In this document: positions 27,433-35,880 of the stretch, piece after piece
Position numbering within the stretch: the first letter of the stretch is position 1
Layout: the number at the start of each line of letters is the position of its first letter
Assembly: GCA_965218055.1 (NCBI GenBank)
Contig: CBDCKA010000002.1
Coordinates: 186,001 to 250,000 of the forward strand
From: CBDBKE01 sp965218055
GTDB lineage: Bacteria; Acidobacteriota; Terriglobia; JAJPHL01; JAPKYU01
Length of the DNA: 64,000 nucleotides
Direction of reading: 5' to 3'
Program-made: the position numbers and the translations under genes
Notes under the pieces: generated by a model
The model's database searches: none
The model's input: the letters and a program-made list of their open reading frames with translations, nothing else
Told to the model about the DNA's origin: nothing

Positions 27433-27454
27433 GAGATGAATGGAGGTATGAGAA

Positions 27455-29395
27455 GTGAAAATCGCTTCCGTCCGCATCGAGAACTTCCGATCCTTTGCCG
27501 ACGCGACTGTCCCCTTAAATGACTATGCCTGTCTTGTTGGCCCCAATGGCGCAGGAAAGTCCACGATCCTAACTGCCCTAAACGTGTTTTTCCGCGAATC
27601 AAGCAATGTTTCCACAAATCTAAGTCTCTTGGATGAAGAAGACTTTCATCGAAAGGGCACCGGCCAGCCAATTCGGATTACGATCACCTTCACTGATCTG
27701 AGCAAGGAAGCCCAGAACGATTTCTCAGATTACGTTCGACAAGATCAACTTATAGTTTCAGCCGTGGCTACGTTTGACGAAGGCTCTGGCAAAGCCCAGG
27801 TCAAACAATACGGACAACGGCTCGGCATGCGTGCCTTTACACCATTTTTTAAAGCGCTTGGCGATGGTGAGAAGGTTGCAAAGTTGAAAGAGATGTATGT
27901 CGAGCTCCGAAAGTTACATCCTGACCTTCCTGCATCCGGCACCAAAGACTCCATGACGGAGGCGTTGCGACAGTACGAAACCGAGCGCCCAGACGAAACA
28001 GAACTTCTTCCTAGCGAAGACCAATTTTACGGCTTCTCGAAGGGAGCAAACCTTCTCGCCAAGCACGTTCAGTGGGTATACGTTCCAGCCGTGAAGGACC
28101 CAACGTCCGAGCAAGTTGAGGCTCGGAACTCTGCGCTCGGAAAGCTCTTGGCCCGGACGGTCCGTTCAAGAACCAACTTTGACGAAACAGTTAGGCTCCT
28201 GCGGGCCAAGATGCAGCAGCAATACCAAGAACTCCTCGACGAAAATCAACATGTGCTTGATAGTATCTCGACGGCTCTTCAGACACGCCTGTCTGAATGG
28301 GCTCATCCGGACGCGAGATTGCGGCTGCAATGGAAACAGGACCCCGAGAGGTCCGTACGTGTGGAAGAACCCTGGGCCCACATTCTGGCCGGCGAAGGCG
28401 AATTTGAAGGCGAGCTTGCTCGCTTCGGGCACGGCTTGCAGAGGTCTTACCTTCTTGCCCTTTTGCAGGAACTTGCAGGCGCCGACACCGCAGGAGATCC
28501 TACATTGATCCTCGCTTGCGAGGAGCCGGAACTCTACCAACATCCTCCTCAGGCCCGTCACCTTGCTGCGGTCTTGCATAGGCTCATCCGCGGGAATTCC
28601 CAAGTAATCGTTTCCACCCACAATCCGTTGTTTGTATCTGGTGAGGGTTTTGAGGACGTGCGCATCGTCCGGAAGGAGGTCGGCAGCTCGGCCTCGTCTG
28701 TGTCGCATATGTCTTTTGCCCAGATCGCCCAAGCCGTGGCAGCCGCCACTGGTGAGCAGCCTAGGAAACTCACGGGTGCGCTGGCTAAGGTCCATCAGGC
28801 GTTACAGCCGACTATTAATGAGATGTTCTTCACGCGGCGACTTGTACTCGTCGAGGGCGTCGAAGACGTGGCCTATCTGCTGGCTTACTTTCATCTTCTT
28901 GAAAAGTCGGAGGACTACCGACGCATGGGGTGTCATGTCGTAGCTGCTAACGGCAAGAGCGAATTACTACAGCCCGTGGTCATTGCCAAACACATGGGCA
29001 TTCCGACGTATGTCGTCTTTGACGCTGATGCCGACAAGCCGGACAAGAATGGCAGTCGGGTCAAGCATGAGAAAGACAACAAAGCCCTCTTAACGCTAAT
29101 GGGTAAGCCGAACGAGAATCCGATGCCAAACGCTACAATGTGGGAAACGGGATTCACGATGTGGTACTCCGACATTGGCACGATTGTTGAATCTGATATT
29201 GGCAAGGAAGACTGGAGTGCGTCCCGTGCAGAAGCTGACAAGCGGTACGGGCACGCAGGAAGACTCGGAAAAAACGCCCTGCACATCGGTGCCAGTTTGG
29301 CGTTGGCCTGGGACGCCGGCAAGCGGTCAGCGAATCTTGAACGCCTCTGTACAGAGATACTGCGTCCTAAAAACGTCGTTCCGCAAGTACCTTGA
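27455..29395 (+). CDS. OLD-family ATPase/TOPRIM nuclease
   Basis: 646 residues. ABC-type ATPase: Walker A GPNGAGKSTILTAL near residue 29, Walker B ILACEEPELYQHPPQ near 351, and STHNPLF near 387. The TOPRIM domain follows: LVEGVEDVAYLLAYF near 465 and the acidic DADADK near 523. This is the OLD (overcoming lysogenization defect) layout, class unresolved. The start is GTG 27455 behind GGAGGTATGAGA; 22 bp separate it from the SbcC-like gene, so it is in the same operon. OLD proteins occur alone, or as GajA with a helicase GajB in Gabija defence; no GajB follows here. Confidence 0.88.
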   Translation: MKIASVRIENFRSFADATVPLNDYACLVGPNGAGKSTILTALNVFFRESSNVSTNLSLLDEEDFHRKGTGQPIRITITFTDLSKEAQNDFSDYVRQDQLIVSAVATFDEGSGKAQVKQYGQRLGMRAFTPFFKALGDGEKVAKLKEMYVELRKLHPDLPASGTKDSMTEALRQYETERPDETELLPSEDQFYGFSKGANLLAKHVQWVYVPAVKDPTSEQVEARNSALGKLLARTVRSRTNFDETVRLLRAKMQQQYQELLDENQHVLDSISTALQTRLSEWAHPDARLRLQWKQDPERSVRVEEPWAHILAGEGEFEGELARFGHGLQRSYLLALLQELAGADTAGDPTLILACEEPELYQHPPQARHLAAVLHRLIRGNSQVIVSTHNPLFVSGEGFEDVRIVRKEVGSSASSVSHMSFAQIAQAVAAATGEQPRKLTGALAKVHQALQPTINEMFFTRRLVLVEGVEDVAYLLAYFHLLEKSEDYRRMGCHVVAANGKSELLQPVVIAKHMGIPTYVVFDADADKPDKNGSRVKHEKDNKALLTLMGKPNENPMPNATMWETGFTMWYSDIGTIVESDIGKEDWSASRAEADKRYGHAGRLGKNALHIGASLALAWDAGKRSANLERLCTEILRPKNVVPQVP

Positions 29396-30002
29396 TTCGA
29401 ACGACGAATCTCACAGCTGGTGGTTGGGCACTGGGGTCGGCTGCTGGCGCTCGCCTGTGCATCGTTTTAGCTGGTTGCGGCGTCAGACCGATCAGCCGCT
29501 CGGCTTTTGGATGTTTGGAACTCTTTGTTTGTCCAGCCAGTTTACGTATGTCTTGATCGCCGACGACCACGAGGGTCGTCCCTTTTCCGACCGAACCCGC
29601 AACCGTGCATCCGGCGGCTGCGGCGAAGTCCGCAGCTTCGCGCCTTGGGATCGACAGGGCTCCGGTGAAAACCACTTCTTCTCCAAACAGTTTGCCGTCA
29701 GGATTTCCGGCTCGGGTGAATTTGGGGCCTTGCGGATCAATCGGTTTCTGTATCCGTTCGAGCTAATCATGAACGCTGAGTCCCGTGTCCGAGATCGCAC
29801 GCAAAAACACCTGCCCGGCTGCCCGCGCGTCCTCTCCCGCGTCGTGATGCCGGAACTCGATATCAAAGAAAGAAGAAACGTCGGCGAGTCCGTACCCAGA
29901 CTTCGAGAACTGCGTCCACGCGCGCCGGACAACTCAAGCTGTGTCCAACCATGAGCACTCGATTCCGGGCAACCCGTATTTTTCATGCACACGTGACAGA
30001 GC
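29367..30002 (-). pseudogene. DEDD exonuclease-BRCT protein, truncated and broken
   Basis: Reading from the IS3 end, the minus strand gives LSRVHEKYGLPGIECSWLDT, a TGA stop, then VVRRAWTQFSKSGYGLADVS and FDIEFRHHDAGEDARAAGQ (exonuclease motif with the catalytic HDAxEDA-like run). A TAG stop follows after SVHD, then FGEEVVFTGALSIPRREA, a BRCT domain. The 5' end is cut by the IS3 terminal repeat at 30003. Two stops and truncation make it dead. Its last codons overlap the OLD gene's end on the other strand, and its C-terminus diverges from the usual end. Confidence 0.75.
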
Positions 30003-30106
30003 TGACCAGACCGATTTTTTGTACCAACCGTAGTGATTAGATGAAGGCGTTGGCTTCTTGAAACCGAGTAGACTGGGTCGTGATGACCAGACCGATTTTT
30101 TGTACC
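30003..30106. repeat. Two direct copies of an IS3 terminal repeat
   Basis: TGACCAGACCGATTTTTTGT + ACC occurs at 30003-30025 and again at 30084-30106, 81 bp apart, in the same orientation. It is the same end as at 2132. The 58 bp between have no coding sense. Nested or one-ended insertion of the same IS3 type would explain it. Confidence 0.65.
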
Positions 30107-30756
30107 AGTCGTTGTGAGAGAGTTTACATCACAACCTGGGGCTGTGGAACTAGGTTCCGGACAGGGGTATAGGGTCTGTGTGGAAACTCGGTTTAGCTGG
30201 CTGGAAATCAAAAGGGATCATGATCCGCTCCAGAATTCTGGTGTTTCGATCTTCGCCGAGTCGCCGGTCCGGGAGTCTGCCGAACTAGCCTTCCTGATCC
30301 AGCTTCGGTTTGTTGCGCCACAGGCGGGTGAGGTTGAAGGCCGTTGCGGCCAGTGCGAACTCCACCGCGACCTTCCCCAGGCCCCGCCGCCGGAACTGCC
30401 GCATTCCACGCTGTTCTTTCAAAACCTCGATCACTGGTTCCACGATCGCCTTGCGCCGCTGATAAACCGCCCGGCCGGCCGGGTCGCGCAGCTTGCGTCG
30501 CATTCGCCGGTGTTCCGGATGCCGTACAGCAGCTGCTCCGGGCGCGCGTTGGCCTCGGTTCAGTTCCCGCGCCAAGTTCGAGTCGGGCACATAGACGTCC
30601 AGGCCACGCTGGGCCAGTTCCACGATGGTCTCCAAGCAAAAGAAGCCGCTGTCGGCGCTGACCTTCTGCGGACGTTCCCGGCAGCGTCGCTCGACCGTCT
30701 CCACCAGAGGGACCAGCGTCGCGTTGTCGGTGGCGTTTTGCCCCACGCGCTGCTCG
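30084..30756 (-). mobile_element. Truncated copy of the IS3-tail/IS1182 nest
   Basis: The 88-bp IS3 tail (30084-30171) and the first part of the IS1182-like element (30172-30756) repeat 2132-2803-plus with only scattered single-base differences. The transposase remnant (minus strand, ending KPKLDQEG at 30285) lacks its N-terminal half. The copy stops abruptly at GACAA, where a tRNA half begins. Confidence 0.8.
30285..30756 (-). pseudogene. IS1182-family transposase, C-terminal fragment
   Basis: Encodes VEQRVGQNATDNATLVPLVE through LTRLWRNKPKLDQEG, matching the C-terminal DDE part of the transposase at 2333-3557. The upstream part of the open frame is tRNA-derived sequence, so its apparent start (near 30821) is an artefact. 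Confidence 0.8.
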
Positions 30757-30798
30757 ACAAGCAGGAGGTTGGAGGTTCGAGCCCTCCACCGCCCACCA
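30757..30798 (+). tRNA. 3' half of a tRNA-Val gene (attachment-site remnant)
   Basis: 42 nt fit canonical tRNA positions 35-76 exactly: ACAA, GCAGG (anticodon stem), AGGTT (variable loop), GGAGG-TTCGAGC-CCTCC (T arm), ACCGCCC (acceptor), A, CCA. Anticodon positions 35-36 AC imply a valine tRNA. The 5' half is replaced by IS1182 sequence that shares the ACAA. An integrase gene follows 85 bp away, so this is best read as an integration site half (att) of the conjugative element. Not a functional tRNA. Confidence 0.75.
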
Positions 30799-30883
30799 TT
30801 TAACCTCTGTGTTTTCATCACCCGTCTGCCTTGCCTCTCGTTGCCGAAGACGGAACTGTAAAGAAACTGTCAAAAAACTGGCT

Positions 30884-32044
30884 CTAGACGGCCAGCGCTG
30901 TAAAGGAACTCGCGCCGTGCTCGTTCGCCTGCCGGTCGAGCTTGGACAGCGCTTCCCGCATCATGTTGAGCTTCGCCTGGCTGTAGCGCTTGAACACCTG
31001 CGAATCGCCTTGCCGCAGCATCTGCGTCACGAAATGATCCGCCACGCCCCCGGCGCTGAGCCGGGTCGCAAACGTGTGGCGCAGCTCGTATAGCGAAAAA
31101 TGCGGCAGCCCGGCGCGCTGGAGCGTCCGGTTCCACAGCTTTTGCACCGTCGTGATGTGCGGCTTGCTCGAGTCCATCCGCGGGCTCGGGAACAGGTAGT
31201 CGGAATCGCCGCTCTGCTTCATCTGTGAGGCGAACGCTTGACGGGCTCTGTCGGTCATCGGCATGTCCGCGATACCATTCACCGTCTTGGAATCCGGCAG
31301 ATGCACGATCCCGTTCTCCAGATCGACCTGTTCCTTTCGCATCGGAATCAACTCGCGATAGGGCCGCAGCCCCATCTCCACCATGATCGCGATGATGTTG
31401 CGCAGGTACAGGGGCGCGCAGGCTTCCAGCCAGGCCTGCTTCGAAGCGGTCAGATAGTGCGGCTTGCGCGTCGTACCCGCCAACGCCACCGGAAACTCCA
31501 CCCCATTACACGGATTGACCGCCAGCCGCCGCTTCTTCACCGCCACGTTCAGGATGCGTCTCAGGACGCGAAACTCCTGATGCACGGTGGCAGGTTTGAG
31601 CCTGCCGCGAAGTTGCAGCCCCAACTTGGTATGCACCCGCTTGCCTGTATTCAATCTGGTCATCAGGTACGATTCGATATCTTCCGGTGTGATGTCCGAT
31701 AGTCTGTTCTTGCCGAACCGGGGCCTCAGGAACTTCAACGCGCCGAGGTTCTGCAGGTGAGTCTTCTCGCTCCGGAAGGGCGGTTTGGAGCGGTTCTCAA
31801 GGAACCAGTCCGCCCACTCGTTGAACCTGATCTCCCCGCCCGGCGCGGCGCTCGGCAGCAGCCCCTCGTCGCGAGCCACCAACCGTTTGCGCATCACCTT
31901 CTCGGCTTCCCCTTTTTCTCTCTGCCCTGTCGAGGTCTGTCTCCACCTCCCGTTCTGCTCTCGATAGCTCATCCACCAGACGCGTGAATTGCACCGCAGG
32001 TACAGGCTACCAGCTGTATTTCTGGGTCTACCTGTCTTGTTCAT
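30884..32044 (-). CDS. Tyrosine integrase of the integrative conjugative element
   Basis: 386 residues from ATG 32042-32044, chosen because GGAGG lies just upstream (an ATG four codons earlier has none). The N-terminal Arm/SAM-like domains are followed by the catalytic domain. It shows MVEMGLRPYRELIPMRKEQV (Arg box), the box-II segment YELRHTFATRLSAGG, and QVFKRYSQAKLNMM with the tyrosine. All catalytic residues seem present. It lies next to the tRNA-Val half and after an excisionase-like gene, the usual order for elements integrating in tRNA genes. Confidence 0.88.
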   Translation of the reverse strand: MNKTGRPRNTAGSLYLRCNSRVWWMSYREQNGRWRQTSTGQREKGEAEKVMRKRLVARDEGLLPSAAPGGEIRFNEWADWFLENRSKPPFRSEKTHLQNLGALKFLRPRFGKNRLSDITPEDIESYLMTRLNTGKRVHTKLGLQLRGRLKPATVHQEFRVLRRILNVAVKKRRLAVNPCNGVEFPVALAGTTRKPHYLTASKQAWLEACAPLYLRNIIAIMVEMGLRPYRELIPMRKEQVDLENGIVHLPDSKTVNGIADMPMTDRARQAFASQMKQSGDSDYLFPSPRMDSSKPHITTVQKLWNRTLQRAGLPHFSLYELRHTFATRLSAGGVADHFVTQMLRQGDSQVFKRYSQAKLNMMREALSKLDRQANEHGASSFTALAV

Positions 32045-32267
32045 CGATTCCTCCATTCACATGAAATTGCTGGCGCCACTCGGCTAGCTCCGACAATCGG
32101 AAGCGGATCGAGCGGCCCATCATGCGGTAATGGGGAATCTGCTTTCGCTCGACGTAAGCATACACCAACGAGGGGCTGACGCCCAGGAAGCGGGCGGCGG
32201 CCTTCACGGTGATCGGGGCTTCCTTCGCTTCTGTGTCCAGGCTTATCCTTCCTCCTCTACTCTCCAC
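32028..32267 (-). CDS. Excisionase-like helix-turn-helix protein
   Basis: 79 residues. TVKAAARFLGVSPSLVYAYV ... IPHYRMMGRSIRFRLSELAEW is the MerR-like winged helix of Xis/DNA-binding excisionase-family proteins. Its end overlaps the integrase start by 17 bp. The frame's first start is GTG 32265-32267; a purine-rich GGAGGAAGG inside the frame leaves the start unsure. It probably directs excision together with the integrase. Confidence 0.75.
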   Translation of the reverse strand: MESRGGRISLDTEAKEAPITVKAAARFLGVSPSLVYAYVERKQIPHYRMMGRSIRFRLSELAEWRQQFHVNGGIDEQDR

Positions 32268-32434
32268 GCCGGACCGAGCGCTCCGTCAGATCCACCTTCC
32301 GCCCTGGATCGGCGAGTCCGGCGGCTTGCGTCTTCGGGAAAGACGCCGTACTCCTGGGCGATCCAGGCCGGGACTTCCCGCGTCTCCTCACCGCCCCGGC
32401 CGAGCTCCCGGTCGAAGTCCTCGAGAGTCTTCAT
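32243..32434 (-). CDS. Small protein between excisionase and virB11
   Basis: 63 residues, opening MKTLEDFDRELGRGGEETRE and containing VPAWIAQEYGVFPEDASRR. Its ATG overlaps the stop of the VirB11-like gene (32431-32434, ATGA), and its end overlaps the excisionase frame. No family recognised. The tight overlap makes it a real cistron rather than a shadow, with moderate confidence. Confidence 0.5.
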   Translation of the reverse strand: MKTLEDFDRELGRGGEETREVPAWIAQEYGVFPEDASRRTRRSRAEGGSDGALGPAWRVEEEG

Positions 32435-33396
32435 CCGTCATCGTGTTCCCTCCAGATCGGCTTGATGATCCAGTGGTTCTGTGGCGCGTCGTAGCCCTGG
32501 ACGAGCAGCGCTTCCTCCACGAAGCGGCGTCCCTCTCGCCGGGTCATGTGAATCACCATGGCGATGCCGTCCACCACGCCCCGGCAGGTCACCTCCCAGG
32601 GAAGCTCACCGCCGCCCTGCATGGCGCAACTGGCGATTCTCGACAAGGCCGACTCGGCGTTGTTGGCGTGTACGGTGGTGAGCGAGCCGCCGTGTCCGGT
32701 GTTGAGGGCTTGTAGCAGGTCTGCCGCCTCCCCGCCGCGCACCTCGCCCACGACGATGTGATCCGGGCGGTGACGCAGCGCGTGGCGGACTAAATCACGG
32801 ATCGTCACCGAGCCGCTGTCGATCCCGCGAGCCTCGAAGCGGACGCAATTAGAGCGCTCAATGCGAAGCTCCAGGGTGTCCTCGATGGCGACGATGCGTT
32901 CGTCAGCGGGCAGGAGTTCAATGAGCGCATTGAGCAGTGTGGTCTTGCCCGATCCGGTGCCGCCGGAAACCAGGATGTTGCGCCGGGAGCGCAACACCCG
33001 CTCCGCTTCCGCCCGTACGTTTCCAGAGAGTGCGCCTTGCCTCACGAGATCATCCGCCGAAAAAGACCGCTTCCCGAAACGGCGCATGGTGATCGCCACC
33101 GTGGGGCTCGCGGGCGGAACACAGATGGCAACCCGCGAGCCGTCGTCCAGGCGCGCATCGACAATCGGCGAGCTCGCCGGATCCAAGCCCAAAGGACGGG
33201 CGATGTGGATGGCCGCCCGCAATAGGGCCGATTCGTCCAGGTCCGGCGCGTCATGCGCCGTCAACCGCCCGGCCCGCTCGACCCAGACATTGCCGGGGCC
33301 GTTAATCATGATCTCGCTGACTTCGGAATCTTCCAGGGCGCTTTCCAATCCCGGTAGAAACGGTTTCAGGTGTTCCAGTCCACTCGCGGCGCTCAT
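32431..33396 (-). CDS. VirB11/TrbB-family secretion ATPase
   Basis: 321 residues from ATG 33394-33396, preceded by GAAGGAGG and overlapping the virD4 stop. It shows Walker A GGTGSGKTTLLNAL, the Asp box and GEVRGGEAADLLQALNTGHG, then LTTVHAN. These are hallmarks of the hexameric traffic ATPase at the base of type IV secretion channels. An in-frame extension to 33423 is less likely. Confidence 0.9.
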   Translation of the reverse strand: MSAASGLEHLKPFLPGLESALEDSEVSEIMINGPGNVWVERAGRLTAHDAPDLDESALLRAAIHIARPLGLDPASSPIVDARLDDGSRVAICVPPASPTVAITMRRFGKRSFSADDLVRQGALSGNVRAEAERVLRSRRNILVSGGTGSGKTTLLNALIELLPADERIVAIEDTLELRIERSNCVRFEARGIDSGSVTIRDLVRHALRHRPDHIVVGEVRGGEAADLLQALNTGHGGSLTTVHANNAESALSRIASCAMQGGGELPWEVTCRGVVDGIAMVIHMTRREGRRFVEEALLVQGYDAPQNHWIIKPIWREHDDG

Positions 33397-35522
33397 AATC
33401 TGCCCGCCTCCTTCGCTCTCCAATAGGAATAATCGAGGGGCAGATAGTGAGGCTTGAGGTAGACCCGTCGCGGCTCAAGCGACTGCGACCCGTCATAGGG
33501 CAGGCAGATCGCTTGACAGTTCGAGAGCAGCGCGAAGTCTCGCGGGTGAAACACGGCCTCGCGTTGCTCTCGAAATGATTTGGTCGCGCCGATGCTGCCC
33601 CCGCCTCCACCGGCGCGGCCCGAGAGCGGGGAGACTTCCGCCCGCTTGGAGGTCTCGCTGATCGTGTAGGATCCCTTGATCTTCGCCACCTGCCCGCACA
33701 TTTCGCTTGCAATCTTGGCGCTGGCGTCGTCGCTGAGAGACAGGAAAATCCGGGTGCGGAGCGTCTGCAACAGCGAGCGCCACGCTTCCGAGCTTCCCAA
33801 CACGGAGCGTAGCGAGGAAATGGATTGCGTGGCGACAATCGGGATGCAGCGGCATTGCCGGGTCAGCGCAAAGGATTTTTCATCGCCCGATGGATCGTCC
33901 TCGCCCACCGAAGCGAAGGCTTGATATTCGTCACAGATAAAGACGGCAGGCCGGAAATAGACCCCCGGCGACTCCTTCATCTTGGTCGGGCGCATGAGAA
34001 GCGCCTGTAGCCAGGCGTTCTTGAGCATCACGCCCACGGCGCGGGCCAGCGCCGGGTTCGATCCGGCGGGCATGTTCAAGGCCAGCACCTTGCCCCTTTC
34101 GATCAATTCATAGAGCGGGGGCAGGTGTCGCGGCCCGGCGATTCGTTCCTCTTCGACGGAAGGAATCGACGTGGGCGCGGGTTTGTCTCCTTCCCCGCCG
34201 TCCGGCTTCTTGTTCAGCTCCTGGGCTCCCCGCGCCGCCCGCATAGCTACCCTGGCCTGAACGGAAATGGCTTGTGGATCGTCGGGGATTTCGGGCGCGG
34301 GCGGGCAAAACACCTTCGCCACATCCGGCATGTCGAACATGGCAAGGAATACCGAAACCCCCTCCACAATCGAGGACTTCACTTTGTTGTCCAGCGTTTG
34401 CCAGTCGTTGACAAACCAACGCTTCACCGCCGCAACTCGTTCTCTCACGTCGTCGCCGGGTCCGGGGTCCCAAACCACCCGGTAGGTCAGCTTGAGCTCG
34501 TCCAGTTTTTTGAGCATGGCGCGGCTGTAGACGGCTTGCTGTTCCTCCCGGCCCAGCGTCCCTTCCCATACCCATTCAGCCAGCTTCATTTTGTTCTCGC
34601 CTACTAGATCGGCCCGAACGAAAACGGTTCCCTTGTTCAACTCGTTGCTCCACGCTTCGGCTTGCTCGATCTTGGCAGCGAAAAGCTCCGGGTCGATGGC
34701 GCAGCGGTAGACCTGCTGCAACGTCACCCACCGTTCCGGAAATATCCGGTGAAGCTCGATGATCCAGCGGACCAGATTGGTATAGGCTTGCTGCCAGAAC
34801 GGTTCCTTGCCCTTCCCGAATAGCTGGTTGAGAAGGCTCGAAACGGTGTAGGCCAGCGAGTAGGAATCGAGCCACCAGGCCGAGAGCGGGTTCCACTGCC
34901 AGCGCCCATTCATCCCCAGCTCGATGTAGTCTTTTCCCCGGCCCGCCTCAATCAGGATTCGCCGGATGTCGTGACAGAAATCTCCCTTGACTTCGAGCAT
35001 GAGCGCTGCCGCCCGCATCTGTGGATTCTCCGCTTGCCAGGAGAGAAGTTGCCGAGCGAATGGGTGCATGCAAGCCGAGGTCTTCCCGGACCCGACGGCT
35101 CCGAAAATCGCCACGCCGGTATACAGCCCGCGCTCCGGGATGGTGAGCCAGGAGGGATTGAAAATCTCCCGCGCTTCGACCGGATGATGAACCTCCCCGA
35201 TCACGATGGCCGGGGCCGCTTGTTGAGGTGAAAGCGGCCAGGTCGGGAGCGCCCCAAAGGGCGCGAAATCCCGCCGCCGCGCTTCCAGCCAGACCTTCCA
35301 AACGGACATGAGAATGAGGCCCGCGAGCATGACGGCGACGAAAGGCGAAGCGTAGTACCAGACGATCACCCACCCGTAGAAGTTCGGGGTGTGATAGTCC
35401 ATGAGATCGAGCAAGGGACTGTCCCCTAGCATGGGGAAGGGACGGCGGACAAAGCTCCACAGGGCGTACCCCAGCGCGCCGAAAAACAGAAGGATGTGAG
35501 GAATGAACCGCCTCCATTTCAT
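33393..35522 (-). CDS. VirD4/TraG-family coupling protein
   Basis: 709 residues. Two membrane segments near the N-terminus (HILLFFGALGYALWSFV and SPFVAVMLAGLILMSVW). Walker A AIFGAVGSGKTSACM and Walker B AVFICDEYQAFAS follow, then a C-terminal TraM-recognition-like domain. In conjugation it links the relaxosome to the secretion channel and pumps DNA with ATP. It overlaps virB11 by 4 bp. A 360-bp region with a large inverted repeat lies upstream. Confidence 0.9.
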   Translation of the reverse strand: MKWRRFIPHILLFFGALGYALWSFVRRPFPMLGDSPLLDLMDYHTPNFYGWVIVWYYASPFVAVMLAGLILMSVWKVWLEARRRDFAPFGALPTWPLSPQQAAPAIVIGEVHHPVEAREIFNPSWLTIPERGLYTGVAIFGAVGSGKTSACMHPFARQLLSWQAENPQMRAAALMLEVKGDFCHDIRRILIEAGRGKDYIELGMNGRWQWNPLSAWWLDSYSLAYTVSSLLNQLFGKGKEPFWQQAYTNLVRWIIELHRIFPERWVTLQQVYRCAIDPELFAAKIEQAEAWSNELNKGTVFVRADLVGENKMKLAEWVWEGTLGREEQQAVYSRAMLKKLDELKLTYRVVWDPGPGDDVRERVAAVKRWFVNDWQTLDNKVKSSIVEGVSVFLAMFDMPDVAKVFCPPAPEIPDDPQAISVQARVAMRAARGAQELNKKPDGGEGDKPAPTSIPSVEEERIAGPRHLPPLYELIERGKVLALNMPAGSNPALARAVGVMLKNAWLQALLMRPTKMKESPGVYFRPAVFICDEYQAFASVGEDDPSGDEKSFALTRQCRCIPIVATQSISSLRSVLGSSEAWRSLLQTLRTRIFLSLSDDASAKIASEMCGQVAKIKGSYTISETSKRAEVSPLSGRAGGGGGSIGATKSFREQREAVFHPRDFALLSNCQAICLPYDGSQSLEPRRVYLKPHYLPLDYSYWRAKEAGRL

Positions 35523-35880
35523 AGCTCCGTATCCCTTCCGTCAGCGCCCCCGCTGGGGGCTGCTCCGAGCCTTCCCGCAGGGATCAATGAGGACGATAGC
35601 GACCCCGCATGGGGCCGGATAGAGGCGTGGAACAGCGCGCCGCTATCGGGGCCACATGCCCCCCCACTTTTCGTGGGGTCGCTATCGTCCTCCCCGATTT
35701 TCCTGGATCGGCGCGGGTGAGGCCGATTAGCAGGGGAGAACCACAGCGGAATGAGAGAGATAATGGAATGTGGCTTTGCCGCACCTTTAGCCAGAATCGT
35801 GCCACACCCTCCCTCTGAGCGCGTGGCACTTAACATGCGGTCCTCAGTGGCACAAAAACTCCCGGATTTGTGCGCTCTTT
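35523..35880. other. Intergenic region upstream of virD4 (possible oriT/promoter)
   Basis: Non-coding gap in an otherwise overlapping gene run. It holds the nested inverted repeat at 35589-35692 and three GTGGCAC/GTGCCAC boxes between 35798 and 35853. A 134-residue frame covering it is a shadow that reads both repeat arms as similar peptides. Probably contains the promoter for virD4-virB11-xis-int. Confidence 0.5.
35589..35692. repeat. Large nested inverted repeat, candidate oriT or double terminator
   Basis: GAGGACGATAGCGACCCC at 35589-35606 is perfectly inverted at 35675-35692. Inside, CATGGGGCC-GGATAG pairs imperfectly with CTATCGGGGCCACATG (35643-35658). The right arm also contains its own hairpin, CCCCAC-TTTTC-GTGGGG (35662-35678). 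Confidence 0.7.

Noticed and set aside
16841..29395. Gabija (GajA-GajB) defence system
   Set aside because: The OLD gene has no adjacent GajB. The UvrD-like gene is on the other strand, 7 kb away, and belongs to an AddAB-type pair.
30285..30821. Novel protein starting in the tRNA region
   Set aside because: The N-terminal residues are translated tRNA and flank sequence; the rest is a transposase fragment.
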